From assembly GCA_039619475.1 (NCBI GenBank), contig CM077116.1, forward strand, positions 5,828,001 to 5,892,000: a DNA stretch of 64,000 nt, read 5' to 3'. The notes beneath the pieces were generated by a model. That model worked only from the letters and a program-made list of their open reading frames with translations. It searched no databases and was not told the DNA's origin. Positions 1-11,730 of the stretch are shown one piece after another (the first letter of the stretch is position 1; every line of letters begins with the position of its first letter). Made by a program: the position numbers and the translations under genes. The DNA is from Icerya purchasi. Its lineage: Eukaryota > Arthropoda > Insecta > Hemiptera > Monophlebidae.

Positions 1-430
1 TTCTCGATTTAAAAACATATTCATAAACCGGAAATATTTTTATAAATCATTATTTATGCAACTGTACAACAACGCCCTGTACACTTTTGGGAATTGACAT
101 AACATTTAAATATTTGTTTTGCAACATGTAAATAAATATATTTCGTCGCGAAACCGAGGTATATTATGTTTTTATCTATTTCGAATTAACAATGGTAAAT
201 AAATTTATTATTATTTCTTCACCTTAGTGTAAATAAGCATTTTACTTCCTTTTTTTAAACTTTGACATCGCTCTCTTTCCTTTTAAAATTGCTCGGTTCT
301 TAGGGTTTTCTATAAGGCCTCGTTCAATCGATTTATCCAAACTAAAACTTTTAATTCGTGAATTTCATCAAAATCATTACAGCTGTTCCCAAAAATCCAG
401 CTTACATACATACAATTTTATCCATTAATT
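1..430. other. AT-rich non-coding stretch
   Basis: No open frame, RNA gene or repeat boundary is visible here. The sequence is AT-rich with scattered homopolymers and ends where a TA microsatellite begins. Confidence 0.5.
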
Positions 431-431
431 C

Positions 432-467
432 ATATATATATATATATATATTATATTATATATATAA
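432..467. repeat. (TA)n microsatellite
   Basis: An almost uninterrupted run of TA dinucleotides with two TTA interruptions. It lies directly upstream of a repeat-like patch, an arrangement also seen at 43.2 kb. Confidence 0.9.
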
Positions 468-469
468 AT

Positions 470-670
470 GATAGTCGAAAAACTTGGATGTCTGTCTCTG
501 TGCCTGTTAATTTCACGAACTACCGAATCGATTTGTTCAGGTTTTCACCAATAGATGGGATGATTTTTATGGGGGGTTTTAGAACATAATTTAGAAGTTT
601 TTGGTGTGATTTAACCGATTTATGGGGGGTTTTCGTTAATGAAGTTTTGAAAATAGGAAGGACAAACTCT
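470..670 (+). repeat. Interspersed-repeat-like patch after TA repeat
   Basis: The motif TTTATGGGGGGTTTT occurs twice, near 566 and 619, in an imperfect tandem arrangement. It follows a stretch whose wording (GTCTGTCTCTG, then a segment like ACGAACTACCGAATCGATT) resembles the AT-flanked dispersed repeats common in insect genomes. No terminal repeats or target duplication could be found, so the class is unknown. A chance G-run duplication is the main alternative. Confidence 0.3.
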
Positions 671-1224
671 GGATAGAATGAAAAAAAAAATGGGATAAAA
701 TATTAACTATTAAATAAAATAATTAATACGTGTGAACTGCAAATAAAAATTTTGAGCAAAATATTTACTTTGGTATAAATACGTATATTATTAAATAAAA
801 AAATTTGAAAAAATGATTACTATGGTAAATATGAATATAAGCTAACCTTTTTACTGATCTCCGGCACCGTGTTTCGTTTTTCCTGATCGGCGTTACCGAA
901 ATTTTCAAATTTCTATGACGGGATACAAATATGCAAGCTGTGTTACTAAGCGTTTTCTATTAGTTTTTACTGAGAAATAAAGAATCTGGCGGCGGGATTT
1001 TTAATAGTTGCAATCGGAAATATCATTTATATTCAAATATTAAACCATTGGCGTTTCGTTGTTTTCTGTCGCGATAATAAATTCATTTTTATGAAATGAT
1101 CGGATAGGAAGCACAAAACAAAACAGATATGTGGGTGAAGATCATGTTCTTCTAAATATGTAATTCATTCACAACCGATTTATAACGGAATTATTCTATT
1201 TGCGTAAGTTAAACAGGAGAGAAC
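671..1224. other. AT-rich non-coding stretch
   Basis: I see no gene, structured RNA or element boundary. Confidence 0.45.
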
Positions 1225-1242
1225 TGTGTGTGTGTGTGTGTG
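1225..1242. repeat. (TG)9 microsatellite
   Basis: Nine uninterrupted TG dinucleotides. Confidence 0.9.
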
Positions 1243-4200
1243 TTAGTTATTGATTTTATGATTTTTTTAAATGACGCCTGTGCATAATGATATTTCGTTG
1301 AACGAAACTTTGTTAAATCACGACCGACACAGGTTATGGGTATATCGCGAGTCTTCAGAGGACCGTTTTTTCGTAAAAACCGATGGCTATGTTTCTTAGA
1401 AAGAGAATCACAGAAATATGTTAATTAGGAACTTCTTCAAAAAGATAAACTTTATTTAAATCCCGAGGAAGCGAGCGAGAAAGTAAATGTACAATTTATA
1501 GAATAAAGGAATGTCAAGAATTAGTAAAAAAGCAGGTGACTGTAGTAATAAAAACAATGTGGTTTTCCGGAATGAAACTAATTGTAAGTAGACTGTAATA
1601 AGTATTTCGGCAAAAAAGGTAGGGAAGCGGTTACGCAACATAGGCGTAGTATTGGATTACTGCATAATCGCAAGTACTAATTAAGCAAAAGCTTTATGAA
1701 CAATTCTTTATACTTGCGTCTGGAGTGACATGAAAAAAACGTTATAAATATGAATGAAATTTTTATAGACGTCGCTACAGGCAAACTACGAATTATTTTT
1801 ATTCCCTCTGAATGATGGAAGTCATACTTATTCTTCCGCAAGATTACAGAAGAGCTGTATCACTTGTGTTCATCTAGGGCGTGTCCCCATGGCGAGATGG
1901 AGTTTAAATGTACATACATATTCATGTAGAAGTTCATTGTAAGGGAATTTGCGATTATGCTCTATTTGATAATAGTCTAAACAACGTAATAATTTTGGAG
2001 AACGTTATCGTCTAAACTTGATTTCGTTTGAAAATAACGATTAAAGATATTTTGTAGAAGAAAAGTATTTTAATACGCAGACTTGGGAAAAAAATTAGAA
2101 AACAGGCAAGACAGTTCAGAAAATTTTCGATCCGTGAGTCATTATTGAGTTGCGAATTGTAAAATGGTGAATAGTTTAAACAAAAATAACGTAACGCGTT
2201 ACGCACGCATACATATATATATTTATGTATAAAGTGGAAACTATGATTTCCCTTTAAAAAAGGACGGAAGGCGAATTCGGTTTTTTCAAATACGCTTTTT
2301 TACACAGCGTGCAAAATTTGATGATTATTTTTCGCGACAGCAATTGTAATATAGCTTTATAATCTTTGAAAGCAGTCAACTGGTATTTCTAAGAATAGGG
2401 AATGAAAAGTAAAAAAAGAAACCTGAACACGTTGAATTACGCGAAACGCTGAAAGATCAAAGAGTATAGGAAAAATACCTAAATTCTGTTTTGATCTCGT
2501 TTGATCGGCGAAGAGAGTTTTCAAGGTCAAAATAAGGTGGTTTCCGTTCGCTTTGATGTGTAGATGCTCAAGAGAACGCATTCTTTACAGTCCAGCTGTT
2601 TCAAGTTATTTCCACGGCTGCGGAATGCGTATATGGAGAATTATTTGCGGGAAGCTGTCCCGAGTTATGTAAAGATTATGTACGAAAAAAAAAAAATAAT
2701 AATAATAATAATAAAAAAAAATATCCGCTGAAGCTGGATGCAGAAAAACATCAACGTCCTTGGTCAGGGAGAGTTAACCGAGAATAGAGGAGATGTTAAT
2801 AATGTGACGGGAAATCTCGCTAATAACCGATTAATTAGATCTCGTGCGTACAAAATAGCCTCGGAAATCGAACGTTATACCCTTACTGGAAGGACAAAAA
2901 GGTCTTCAAGGTCTACTGATCCTCCGAGATTGTTGGAAATGTGTAAAAGGGTACATTAGATGACTAAGCCGCCCGACTTGTCGATATCTAGGTAGTAAAT
3001 TTTTGATTTTTGCGGTACGTGTATCGTCAGGATGTTTTAAATATTGTTTGCGCATATATGTATATTCCTTTTTGTAAACACGGCAGGATAGACGACCCAT
3101 TGGAATTTTTTATACACTAGTTGAACGTAAATCGGCTTCTGGTTTCGAATAGGTTTCGAGACTGTGCCAACAGAAATTTTCTCTTCGAAAATTGTGACTT
3201 TAGTCTAATCAGCATGAAATTAACATTCTCGTTAAATAAGACTAGCGCGAGAAAACATTTTCTGGGTTTCTCAAAAAAATTACGTCTTACCGAAAATCGT
3301 TTATTTTTTATGCTATGCGCTCTAAGATTTTTTCGCAAAAACATTTCCCATAGATATTTTCAGTAACTTTACAAGTACTTAGCTGTTTATGTTCGAATCT
3401 CATTTTAAAGTTATGTGTTTATCCATTTAGACAGGCGTTGTATTTTTTAATTACGTTCAGATATTTCACAAAAAACCTAGTAGTACGTATATTTTTAATC
3501 TAGTAGCATATTTAAAATGTCGTATTTTGCTCGAGCAAAAGAAATACGCACTTTCGAAGACTCTCCGTAATGTAGAATTTCATTGAACGTACGCGGTTTT
3601 CTCAATTTGTAACGTGGTCGCTTAATTTTCAGTTTTTCTCATTATCTGTAATTCGAAATCAAACGAAATCTCTTCAGCAGTCGTTGGAAGTTGACGAACT
3701 TTCCGATGCATCAATCTATTATTATCCGGCGCAACTCTAGCTCCCAAAATTGAAAATCATACCGGAAGGTAGTTCGATTTTCTTGTTAAATTTAAAATTT
3801 GTGATTTTCAAGATTTTTTTCCACTTCAAGAGTTTACGACAATATGAGCTCTGGGCATTGCGTTCCACTTCACTTTATTTCCGGAATTTATGGTCCGGGC
3901 CACGAAATTAAATTGATTTCTTTTAATTAAGTTGATCTTCTTGTTATCATGACTTTCTGTTTTTGTCGCTATCTATTTTTTGACGGTCCGTCGCTCCAGC
4001 GAAAAAATTAAACAACGTTTTGGTCTAGTCAAGTACTCGCAGTGAAGTTTTCAAGTCTTAAGAAATAATAAAAAATCTAGCGGAGGGAGCAAAAAAAAGA
4101 ACATTTTATACAACCGCTATTTTAAGACTTATATAATCAAACCGGTTGAAACGATTTAGGATTTACGGATTATGACACGACGCTAATCGTGTACGTAATA

Positions 4201-4860
4201 ATACTTTCGATAGCTGGATTTTACAATGAGTAGGAATAATTTTAAGATTATTCAGACGCTGGAAACATTTTATTGTGCACTAGTGAAGGTTGTTTAGCAT
4301 GATCCGAGGGCATGTGTGATAAGATTAATCCAGTCGCTTGAGAAAAGTCGAAGTTCACGATAGATTACAGGGGGCAATATCATTAATTTATTTTTTTTCA
4401 AAACTAAAAGCTTGTTTTTGAAAATGTTTCTTTTTTTTCTACTTTTTAAAAACCAATTTATTGCCCCGTAACTAAGTTTGAAGCATGGCAGTTAAAATTC
4501 CAAACTATTATTTTGATTACTTTATCGATAATTTTCATTCTTATACCATATTTGTTAATTTGCCTACCATTCATGCGTTACGCTATACTATTGAACTATT
4601 TTAGACTGTTACATATAAAAGAAAATTCCATGAGAAAAAAACAGAAATAGAAACGTTTATACAGCGGCTTTTGGTCGGGTTGAATCGGACGTTAGGGTTT
4701 TTTTTTATCGTACAAAATTATTTTCTTTAAATCTGTCCGAAATTTGTTTTCGTCCAAGACTGTGGGAAGGATTGGAAAGGGTATCGGAGAATGCCTCGAT
4801 ATGACGAAAAAATGTGAGTTCAATGTTTGCGGTAGAAAAACGGACAATAATAAAGAGGAT
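1243..4860. other. Non-coding stretch with no recognised feature
   Basis: Only short chance open frames are present, including 73 codons at 2738-2959 and two antiparallel frames of 75-81 codons around 3117-3366. None has a recognisable motif. A short (AAT)n tract lies at about 2697-2713. The B-box-like string GTTCGAATCTC near 3392 has no matching A box, so I do not call a tRNA-derived element. Confidence 0.45.
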
Positions 4861-4889
4861 GCGCGACCTTCAAGATAATTACCGCCAGC

Positions 4890-5015
4890 ATCGGATTATA
4901 GCCAGCTCGAGCAGCCGGCTGATTGTCGCGGATTAATCCTATTTCCGATAGAGAATTCGGCTAGCTTCGGTAATAGCTTCCAGGCTATTACCTGAATTTC
5001 TCGGAAGGATTAAGC
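4890..5015. promoter_or_regulatory. Candidate enhancer patch: K50 homeodomain motifs and a dyad
   Basis: Three GGATTA/TAATCC motifs lie within about 120 bp: 4893-4898, the palindromic double site GGATTAATCC at 4930-4939, and 5007-5012. TAATCC is the known preferred core of K50-type homeodomains (bicoid, orthodenticle, goosecoid). Between them is a perfect dyad, GGTAATAGC at 4969-4977 and GCTATTACC at 4984-4992, separated by 6 bp. The surrounding 4860-5330 is visibly richer in CpG than its flanks. Regulatory function is inferred. Such 6-mers are short and could cluster by chance. Confidence 0.25.
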
Positions 5016-5330
5016 CGGACACTTCGATTAGGGAAATAATCTGCAGGATAAATTCGAGAATAATTCGATTTCAGATACGCCTTTCGCGAACACAGTCTCG
5101 TGCTGCCGCCGCCGGAAGACAATAGCGAACAATGGTCGTTTCCCCGATGCCGATTTCGGTATCACTAATGAAAAACTAATCAATAAAGGTGTGATTATTA
5201 TCGCAATCGATCGAAGACCATATATAATCGTATCTTGCATCGCAATTAGCTTTCAAAGATCGCCAAATGACTAATGATTATAATTTTCTATCGTCGAAAA
5301 CCCCTTCATTACCGCATAGCTAACTAGAAC

Positions 5331-6290
5331 GCTGCGAGTTTCTCTTATAGCGTTCTCTGAAACATTACCAGCCGAAAGACGTAACGATAGATGCTAGATT
5401 TAATGATCAAAAAGTAAAATTACTCTGCTAGCGTTAATGTATATAATTCGGTATAATTTTTCCGGTGCGCAAATATTATATAGGAGGAAATAAAAAGACT
5501 GTTAGCAGAAATACTTAATAATTGGCAGAATTAATTTAACGATCTGAGAGTGAAATTCTTTTGTATAATCAGCGGGCAGGGGGGAGACTCTAACCTTTAA
5601 AAAACGAAAAAAAAACTTTATCTTGAAAATTACTGTTCTTCGAAGGACATGTTCTCGGATATGGCGAAAAAAAACTCGTTTACTAATCAGCCGATGCGGT
5701 ATATTCGTTTTCCCACTGCAATACCACATTAACGTTACAAAGAAAAAAACAAAACAAAAACCATCTGAATTTTCTTCTTTACGATTTGTTGATTTGAAAA
5801 GAGCTGTTAATGATCCTGTTTTCTACTCGACTCGAAATTCCTCTTAAAGCTTTAACTCCGTCCTCCTGCTCAGTTTTCTCCACGAAATTTATCGCAACAC
5901 TATGTATTAATCAATCCGTTTTCCTAAAATTCTCAGTCAGCGGACGTAGCGAATTCCCCCAATTTGTCCCCTTAATTCCAATTTTACAATGAATTTCCTC
6001 AACCTTTTTAGGATTTGACCGTTTGCTCTGTTATTTCCAAACTCCCTCGTACTGTACTCGGATCGACTTCCTTTGAATCGCTAGTTGTATTGGTTTTGAG
6101 GAAAATGAAAAAGTTATAATTTTTATACATCTTAATACGACTCTTAATAAGCCTGTTAATAACATACCACTGCCATTCAAAAAATTGCATAAAAAATTAT
6201 CTCGCTCTTTTCTAAATAACCTTCTTTCCATCTTCCCAATTACAACCGATTCTTCCTCGTGATTCGCGCTTTTCCTTCTTTATTTTTTTC
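5331..6290. other. Pyrimidine-rich non-coding stretch
   Basis: Long C/T-rich runs on the plus strand give stop-poor frames on the minus strand at about 6008-6231, but these have no motif and overlap in different frames. No host gene can be supported. Confidence 0.4.
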
Positions 6291-6293
6291 TCA

Positions 6294-6561
6294 TCACGTT
6301 ACTCCGTATCTTCCTTGCGTCGACCGCTTTTTAATGATAGTTGGTTGTGTTTTTACTTGCTGATTTTTTTTTTTTCACTCTTGCAGTGAGAACTAAGCGT
6401 GCATTTTCAGTCATACCCGCTTTGGGGTTCTTGCCTTCTGAACGTTTCTTAACTCCCAATAACTCCTTGAAACCTTAATATTTCGATTTCAACGCTGTTC
6501 TTATCCTCTCATTTTCAACATCTTCTATTAATTCCTTCATTACCTCTATCACGGACCGTGC
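6294..6561 (-). pseudogene. Possible decayed ORF, unidentified
   Basis: Reading the minus strand from 6561, a frame stays open for 28 codons, meets a stop at 6475-6477, and continues open for about 59 codons to a stop at 6294-6296. The translation is charged and mixed in composition (lysine, glutamate and arginine rich), more protein-like than neighbouring frames and loosely reminiscent of a gag or ORF1 fragment. I could not match it to a family. The strand is purine-rich, which by itself lowers stop frequency, so a non-coding origin is quite possible. Confidence 0.2.
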
Positions 6562-7630
6562 CAAAATTTAAATAATTAACATTTTACATGCGAATTATGC
6601 AGGCGAATTTGCAAAGAAAAAAATTAATCATACATGTTTTGAGAAAATAAATAAACACGAAAAACGCGATGCCAGGGATTTATTTATCGCCAATGATTTT
6701 CATATCTAATCTATTTTAGAAATCTAACTATTAGCACTCGGTTTCGGTTTCCGATTAATCACGCTTAAAAAAAACGACACTATGATGCAAATCATATAGT
6801 CCAGACTAAGATAGTTGATCGGCGTGTTTCGTTGATCGGCTGATCTGGAAATATTCGGATACTTTTATTTCAATCTTGACTATATACATATATATCCTTA
6901 ATAATGATTTTTATTAAATTTCGAAATGTGGAATTTATCGCGATAACTGGAATTTTCAATGAGCGTTACGTAATTTCTGAAGTATTACGTGACAGCCGAC
7001 TATGCCATGCATCGATCACTAAAGATAGTCATGCGAATGACCTATCTAGACAGAAGTGATATCTAACCTTCTTTGGCCACAATATAAAGATTTCTATTCG
7101 AGGAAATTTATAAAAAGATGCCGGAAATATCGAGATCAATATTTAAATAAATTACCAAACAGCAACGGAGTGTAAGTCCAAGAAGAATTGAAGACAAGGG
7201 TACAGGTATACGATGGGTTTATCATGATGTATTAGTCCGTCGCTCGAGTTTATGTAGTAGCGATGAAGAAAAGCACGCCTACTTCGAACAAAATATCCGC
7301 GTACAGGTGTGTGTATTGCGGAGCAGGTAAATTCATAGAGAACCTTACGAATTAATAGTTAAAAAGTACATTTTGCAAGAAGTTTCAACATGTTAAATGC
7401 GCTATTATTATGAAACGTGGAGGTAACACGCATTTTTCCGAAATCGTTTAATGGCATAATCACTGTGTTGGAAACCGAAGACTAGGTAGCTCACAAACTA
7501 TTTTAAAGAAATACCTAATACGACTGCGAACAGCTTTACTTTTGTGCCGCGCTGATTTTAAAATTTATTTATTCGTTTTGTAATATAGCCATGTGTGTAC
7601 AGGGTTTGTCGGTGTTCTGGTAAAAATAAT
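6562..7630. other. Non-coding stretch
   Basis: No gene recognised. The 10-mer GTTGATCGGC occurs twice within about 25 bp near 6817 and 6831, too short to classify. Confidence 0.4.
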
Positions 7631-7637
7631 TTATTGA

Positions 7638-8680
7638 TCAATATCTATTGTTAAAATTCTTTAAGTAGTCTTCGTGGGCGTCGATATATGCCAAAGCGAT
7701 TACCACGCTGCAAAGGCTCCTCATGGAAGTCAGCTGTCGTAAACATCGTTCGGAAACTCTACAGCAGCCCGTTCGATGGCGGGAACACATCTTCGAAACG
7801 GTGGCCTTTCAGGCTTCTCTGGAGCTTTGGGAACAGGAAAAAGTAAGCTGATATGGGGCTGTACGCTGGCAAAGTTGCAATCCTTATTTAGGGCATGTAG
7901 GCAGGCGATGTCGGCTGGATCGTTGTCGAGGGGGAGCTTCCAGCGATCGGAAATCGCCGGCGTCTTGGTTTAACGGTCCTGTGCGAACGTGAAAGGACTC
8001 TTTGTGCAGAAAACGGAGTTGACAGTTTGAAGGTACAAATTTTTTGTAGACCATCTCACGTTTGTCAAAAAAGACAATGAACGTTACCTCGGATTTTGAC
8101 ATTCTCGCCTTCTTGAGACGCGGGGAGTTTGATGAATGCCACTGTGAAAACTTTGGCGCTTACTTTCGGATGATTCGTTGCCTGTTATTTACATCGTCCA
8201 ATAGGTCCGGTTCACTCTCTCTATCTGTAACTACTTCAACACCTCAACTTGTCGTTGTTTTTGTTTATCACTCATTGACTTTTGGCACCAATTCCGCACA
8301 AACCTTCAAATTTTCAGAAATAATTTCGTGAACCGTGGTTTTGCACATGTCGAAGTCTTCAGCGATTAAACTTGCACTCAAACGACGGTCAGAGTGCAGG
8401 AGATTTTTCACTTCGGCCACATTTTCGTCCAAACCACTTGTTAAAGTCCAGATCACTCCGTATCTTTAACGCTCTCTTTTTTTGAACTCACCGAACCACT
8501 GGAATACTCCTTGACAGTGTATCGTCTCCATAAGCCTCCTTAAGGTAAGCGTCTCGGAAGCGGTTTTGCCCAGGTGAAAGCAAAATTTAATTCACACTGC
8601 TCTAGCAAACACTCTATTTTTGCGACGTTTGAACTCAAAAACAACTTCAACATTTCGTTGCAATCTTCTCTGAGTCAGAG
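7638..8680 (-). mobile_element. Mariner-type DNA transposon relic (transposase pseudogene)
   Basis: Successive minus-strand segments, in shifting frames, match the order of a mariner transposase (IS630-Tc1-mariner superfamily, DD34D). Near the N-terminus (about 8600-8480) are IKFCFHLGKTASETL, then VFQWFGEFKK. The second helix-turn-helix region follows at about 8440-8300 with HSDRRLSASLIAEDF and CAELVPKV. The first catalytic aspartate region reads VTFIVFFDKREMVYKKFVP near 8095-8040. The second reads RWKLPLDNDPADIACL. The region before the third reads YSPISAYFFLFPKLQ, then LKGHRFED near 7790. The end is IDAHEDYL with a stop at 7638-7640. Total length fits the usual protein of about 340-350 residues. 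Several frameshifts and stops break it, and the third catalytic aspartate, expected in the YSPDLAPxD context, is absent. The element cannot be autonomous. The motifs resemble the irritans-like mariners. No clear terminal inverted repeats or TA duplications were found. Confidence 0.85.
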
Positions 8681-9007
8681 CTCGGATGCGACTGCTGCCC
8701 GGTGCGTTGCTTACCTCAGACTACCGTCACAAATTCCGTCGTCGGGGAACACGTTGATGGTGATTGGAGCGCAGTGTCTACTTTATGGACAAACTATGTT
8801 ATAACTCAGTCTCCTTCGGACCTCACAATGGAGAACCTTATTGACGACAGATAATTTTGATAGAAGAGACGCTTTTAAATGACTACATAATTTTTCGAGA
8901 AATGAAACAGAATATTTTATAACATGAAAAGGTTAACCTTACAGGTTTCGTTACAGAATATTCGATACAAATAAGCCGCAGCGTTAAAAAGGGCAATTAT
9001 TAATTTC
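8681..9007. other. Non-coding flank of the mariner relic
   Basis: This probably includes the 5' end of the mariner element, but no terminal inverted repeat could be placed. Nothing else is visible. Confidence 0.35.
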
Positions 9008-9037
9008 TATATATATATATATCTATCTATCTATCTA

Positions 9038-9070
<33 letters not shown>
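9008..9070. repeat. Compound (TA)n(TCTA)n(TA)n microsatellite
   Basis: A TA run, then tandem TCTA tetranucleotides, then TA again. Confidence 0.9.
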
Positions 9071-9074
<4 letters not shown>

Positions 9075-9279
9075 TATACGAAATTATTACTAAAAGCTAA
9101 CTTAAAATGCAAAATTTCGTGTTCAATTACTGATAAATTTAACTGTGCAACATGTTTAAATCAAATTATACACGTTAAGGAAACAGTAATACTGAACTTC
9201 AAACTTTTGCTTTCTTATACTACTTAATAACTACACAGCAAATCGACACAATTAGTGCATTCATTTAATAATTTCATGT

Positions 9280-10080
9280 CGACGACAGAGTGTCGCATTT
9301 GCTGCAGATCGTTAGCGGCTACTCGCGACGAAATGCCGCAGAGTCGCCGCGTGTGGAATACGTAAATACTGAGTTTAACAAGTAATTTACTCGGCGAGAG
9401 AGAAAGTTACGATGTATAAAATTCATCGTAAGTTCGTTAATTTTTATTATCGATATTACCGAACAAGCGGATTAAATGCAATCGACAAATGTAATAAAAA
9501 TTGAACGTATACTTTTTCCGGTTCAGCTTAGAGTCGGCCAAGAGTCAGTTGAAATTGTAGGGATTTAAATAGTTTATAATTTTAGCGGACGCGCGATGGT
9601 AGGTCACATCGAAGACTGATATAAACGAAAAAAGACGAGGGAGATTTTCGTTAAAGTTCAAGTTGCTTCTATTCGCAGACCCCCGAAACATTTTAAAGTG
9701 GTTCTCATCGTAACGATTGCGAACAATTCCGACCGTACGGTAATCGTAAAAGTTGCACATTTCTCGTGAATTAACATATTATTACACTGATAACGGCGGT
9801 CGTAATTTTAGCTCTGACTGTAATTCGTGTTTGCCACAGGTTTACTTGCGCTACCACTGAAAACCTCGATGTGTTCGCTTAATCGATTAATCGTAATCGG
9901 GGAGCCTCCTTAACCTTACCTCATTGGTGAATTTCACGCGGCATCTCGGCCAGCAGTACCGGGAAATAATGGGCCGCGCGCTGCGTTTCGTTAATTAGTG
10001 CAAAGCAGCACCCCTCGTCGGTAGAACAAATTAAAGTTTGGTGAAATAAGGGCTGAGGAGGAACAGCGCCGCCTTGATGA
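9280..10080. promoter_or_regulatory. CpG-richer, homeodomain-motif-bearing region
   Basis: The stretch is noticeably richer in CpG than its surroundings. It carries TAATCGATTA at 9880-9889, the palindromic P2-type site (TAAT-NN-ATTA) known for paired-class homeodomain dimers, followed within a few bases by further TAATCG motifs. A TTAATTAG site lies near 9990. No exon is recognisable. Enhancer or promoter function is inferred only. Confidence 0.25.
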
Positions 10081-10900
10081 GTTTTTGCGGTTTTACGGGA
10101 ATATCAGGTTGTTTTCAGTGAACTTTTTACCGACCGAATGTCGGCCTAATTTATATTGGGTACGCTTTGTGCGCACCATCGGACGGCTATTATTAGACAG
10201 TTACGAAATTCGATCGGAATAAGAAAGAAGACAGTTTTCGGCAGTGCACTACTATCATCGTCACAATAGCCATGACAAGGGGGGGGGGATTAAGAGGAGG
10301 AAAAAAGAGCGGGAAAAATAAAATGAACTAAGCAAGTGCGCGTACCGTTCGGAAAAGACGGAACAGTTAGTTCAGTTCGGTTGCGTAACGACAATCATCG
10401 TGTAGAGTTGCTGGAGGCAGAGCAGATGATATTATCAAAAGGGAATTATTTGTGGCCGAGCGTTTTTAAACGATGCCGGATAAATCGCCGGCCTGGCCTC
10501 AGCCATACTAGGTTATAATGTTATGGCAACGATTAAAGTAAGCGACTAGCGAAGCGCGAGCAGAACCTCCTTTGACGGTTGCCATCGTCGCGGTCGTCGT
10601 CAACTCGAAAAAACTAGTTCTCCATCGCGCGCGCAAACGTACTTAGCAAATAACGGTATAATCGTGCCCCCCCCCCCCCCGGCCGACGGTTTGGGCGAAC
10701 TTTTGCTCGTGGTTTATCCGGCTCGGAAATTAGTACAGATTAGTTTGCGAACGAGCTGGAATGAGCGTAATTCGTGTGTTCGTGTGCGTGCTGACAGCTG
10801 CTCGCGCATAATTTATTTACACACATTAATAACGAAACGATGCGATAAGCGAAATAGTAATAGGTGTGATTTTAAGTAGAAAATCGGAAATCGTTCAGTC
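10081..10900. other. CpG-rich stretch, possible promoter or 5' UTR neighbourhood
   Basis: Contains G-run (about 10277-10285) and C-run (about 10667-10680) homopolymers, many CpG dinucleotides, and an initiator-like TCAGTT at 10372-10377. I found no convincing TATA box or DPE at correct spacing. Two short open frames (60 and 71 codons) have no recognisable motif. It may be the edge of a host gene lying outside or spliced through the window. Confidence 0.2.
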
Positions 10901-11202
10901 ACCGGCTTTGAGATCTTTGTGAGATTTCGCTTTGAATGCTTCCGATTCGACGACGAATCTTCGAATTATTGCGAATATATTTGTAAATTAAACTTGGAAA
11001 TGAAACAGAAAAAACTTCGTACAGATTTCATTTAGTCAAAATTGTCATTTGTGCGATTTCGCGCTAATTTGATACCGTGATCGCGTCAAGGGCGCCATTA
11101 CATACTTTGTTCCTGATAAATTCTTTCGCAAATATTTCCTTTCGAGAAACGAAAATTAGCTTTTTTCCCTTTTTTTGGTTTTCCGGACAAAGTCAATTAT
11201 TC

Positions 11203-11730
11203 GAAAAAATATTTTCTACTTTATAAAAAGACATTTCCTGCTTTATGAGAAGACATTTTCTATATTATAAAAAGACATTTTCTATATTGTAAAAAGATAT
11301 TTTCTATATTATAAAAAGACATTTTCTACTTCATGAAAAGACATTTTCTATAATATGAAAAGACATTTTCTATATTATGAAAAGACATTTTCTATTTTAT
11401 AAAAAGACATTTTCTATATTATGAAAAGACATTTTCTATATTATGAAAAGACATTTTCCGATTTATGAAACGACATTTTCTGATTTATGAAAAGACATTT
11501 TCTATTTTGTAAAAAGATATTTTCTATATTATAAAAAGACATTTTACATTTTATAAAAAGACATTTTCTATAATATGAAAAGACATTTTCTATATTATGA
11601 AAAGACATTTTCTATTTTATAAAAAGACATTTTCTATATTATGAAAAGACATTTTCTGTTTTATAAAAAGACATTTTCTATTTTATAAAAAGACATTCTC
11701 TACTTCATAAAAAGGCATTTTTTGCTTTAT
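11203..11730. repeat. 22-bp minisatellite, 24 units, with higher-order duplication
   Basis: Twenty-four consecutive 22-bp units are in perfect register, with no insertion or deletion between them. Each unit reads approximately AAAAAGACATTTTCTAT followed by five A/T bases. Units 4-11 (11269-11444) match units 14-21 (11489-11664) unit by unit, including private variants such as GATATTTT and CTATAATAT, which shows a 220-bp (10-unit) higher-order duplication. The period is not a multiple of three, so the array does not encode a peptide repeat. Each unit carries an A-tract and a T-tract about 8-10 bp apart and repeats near two helical turns, which predicts intrinsic DNA curvature (inference). Confidence 0.97.

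Noticed and set aside
3388..3402. GTTCGAATCTC as a tRNA or SINE B box
   Set aside because: No A box at the right distance upstream and no cloverleaf could be drawn.
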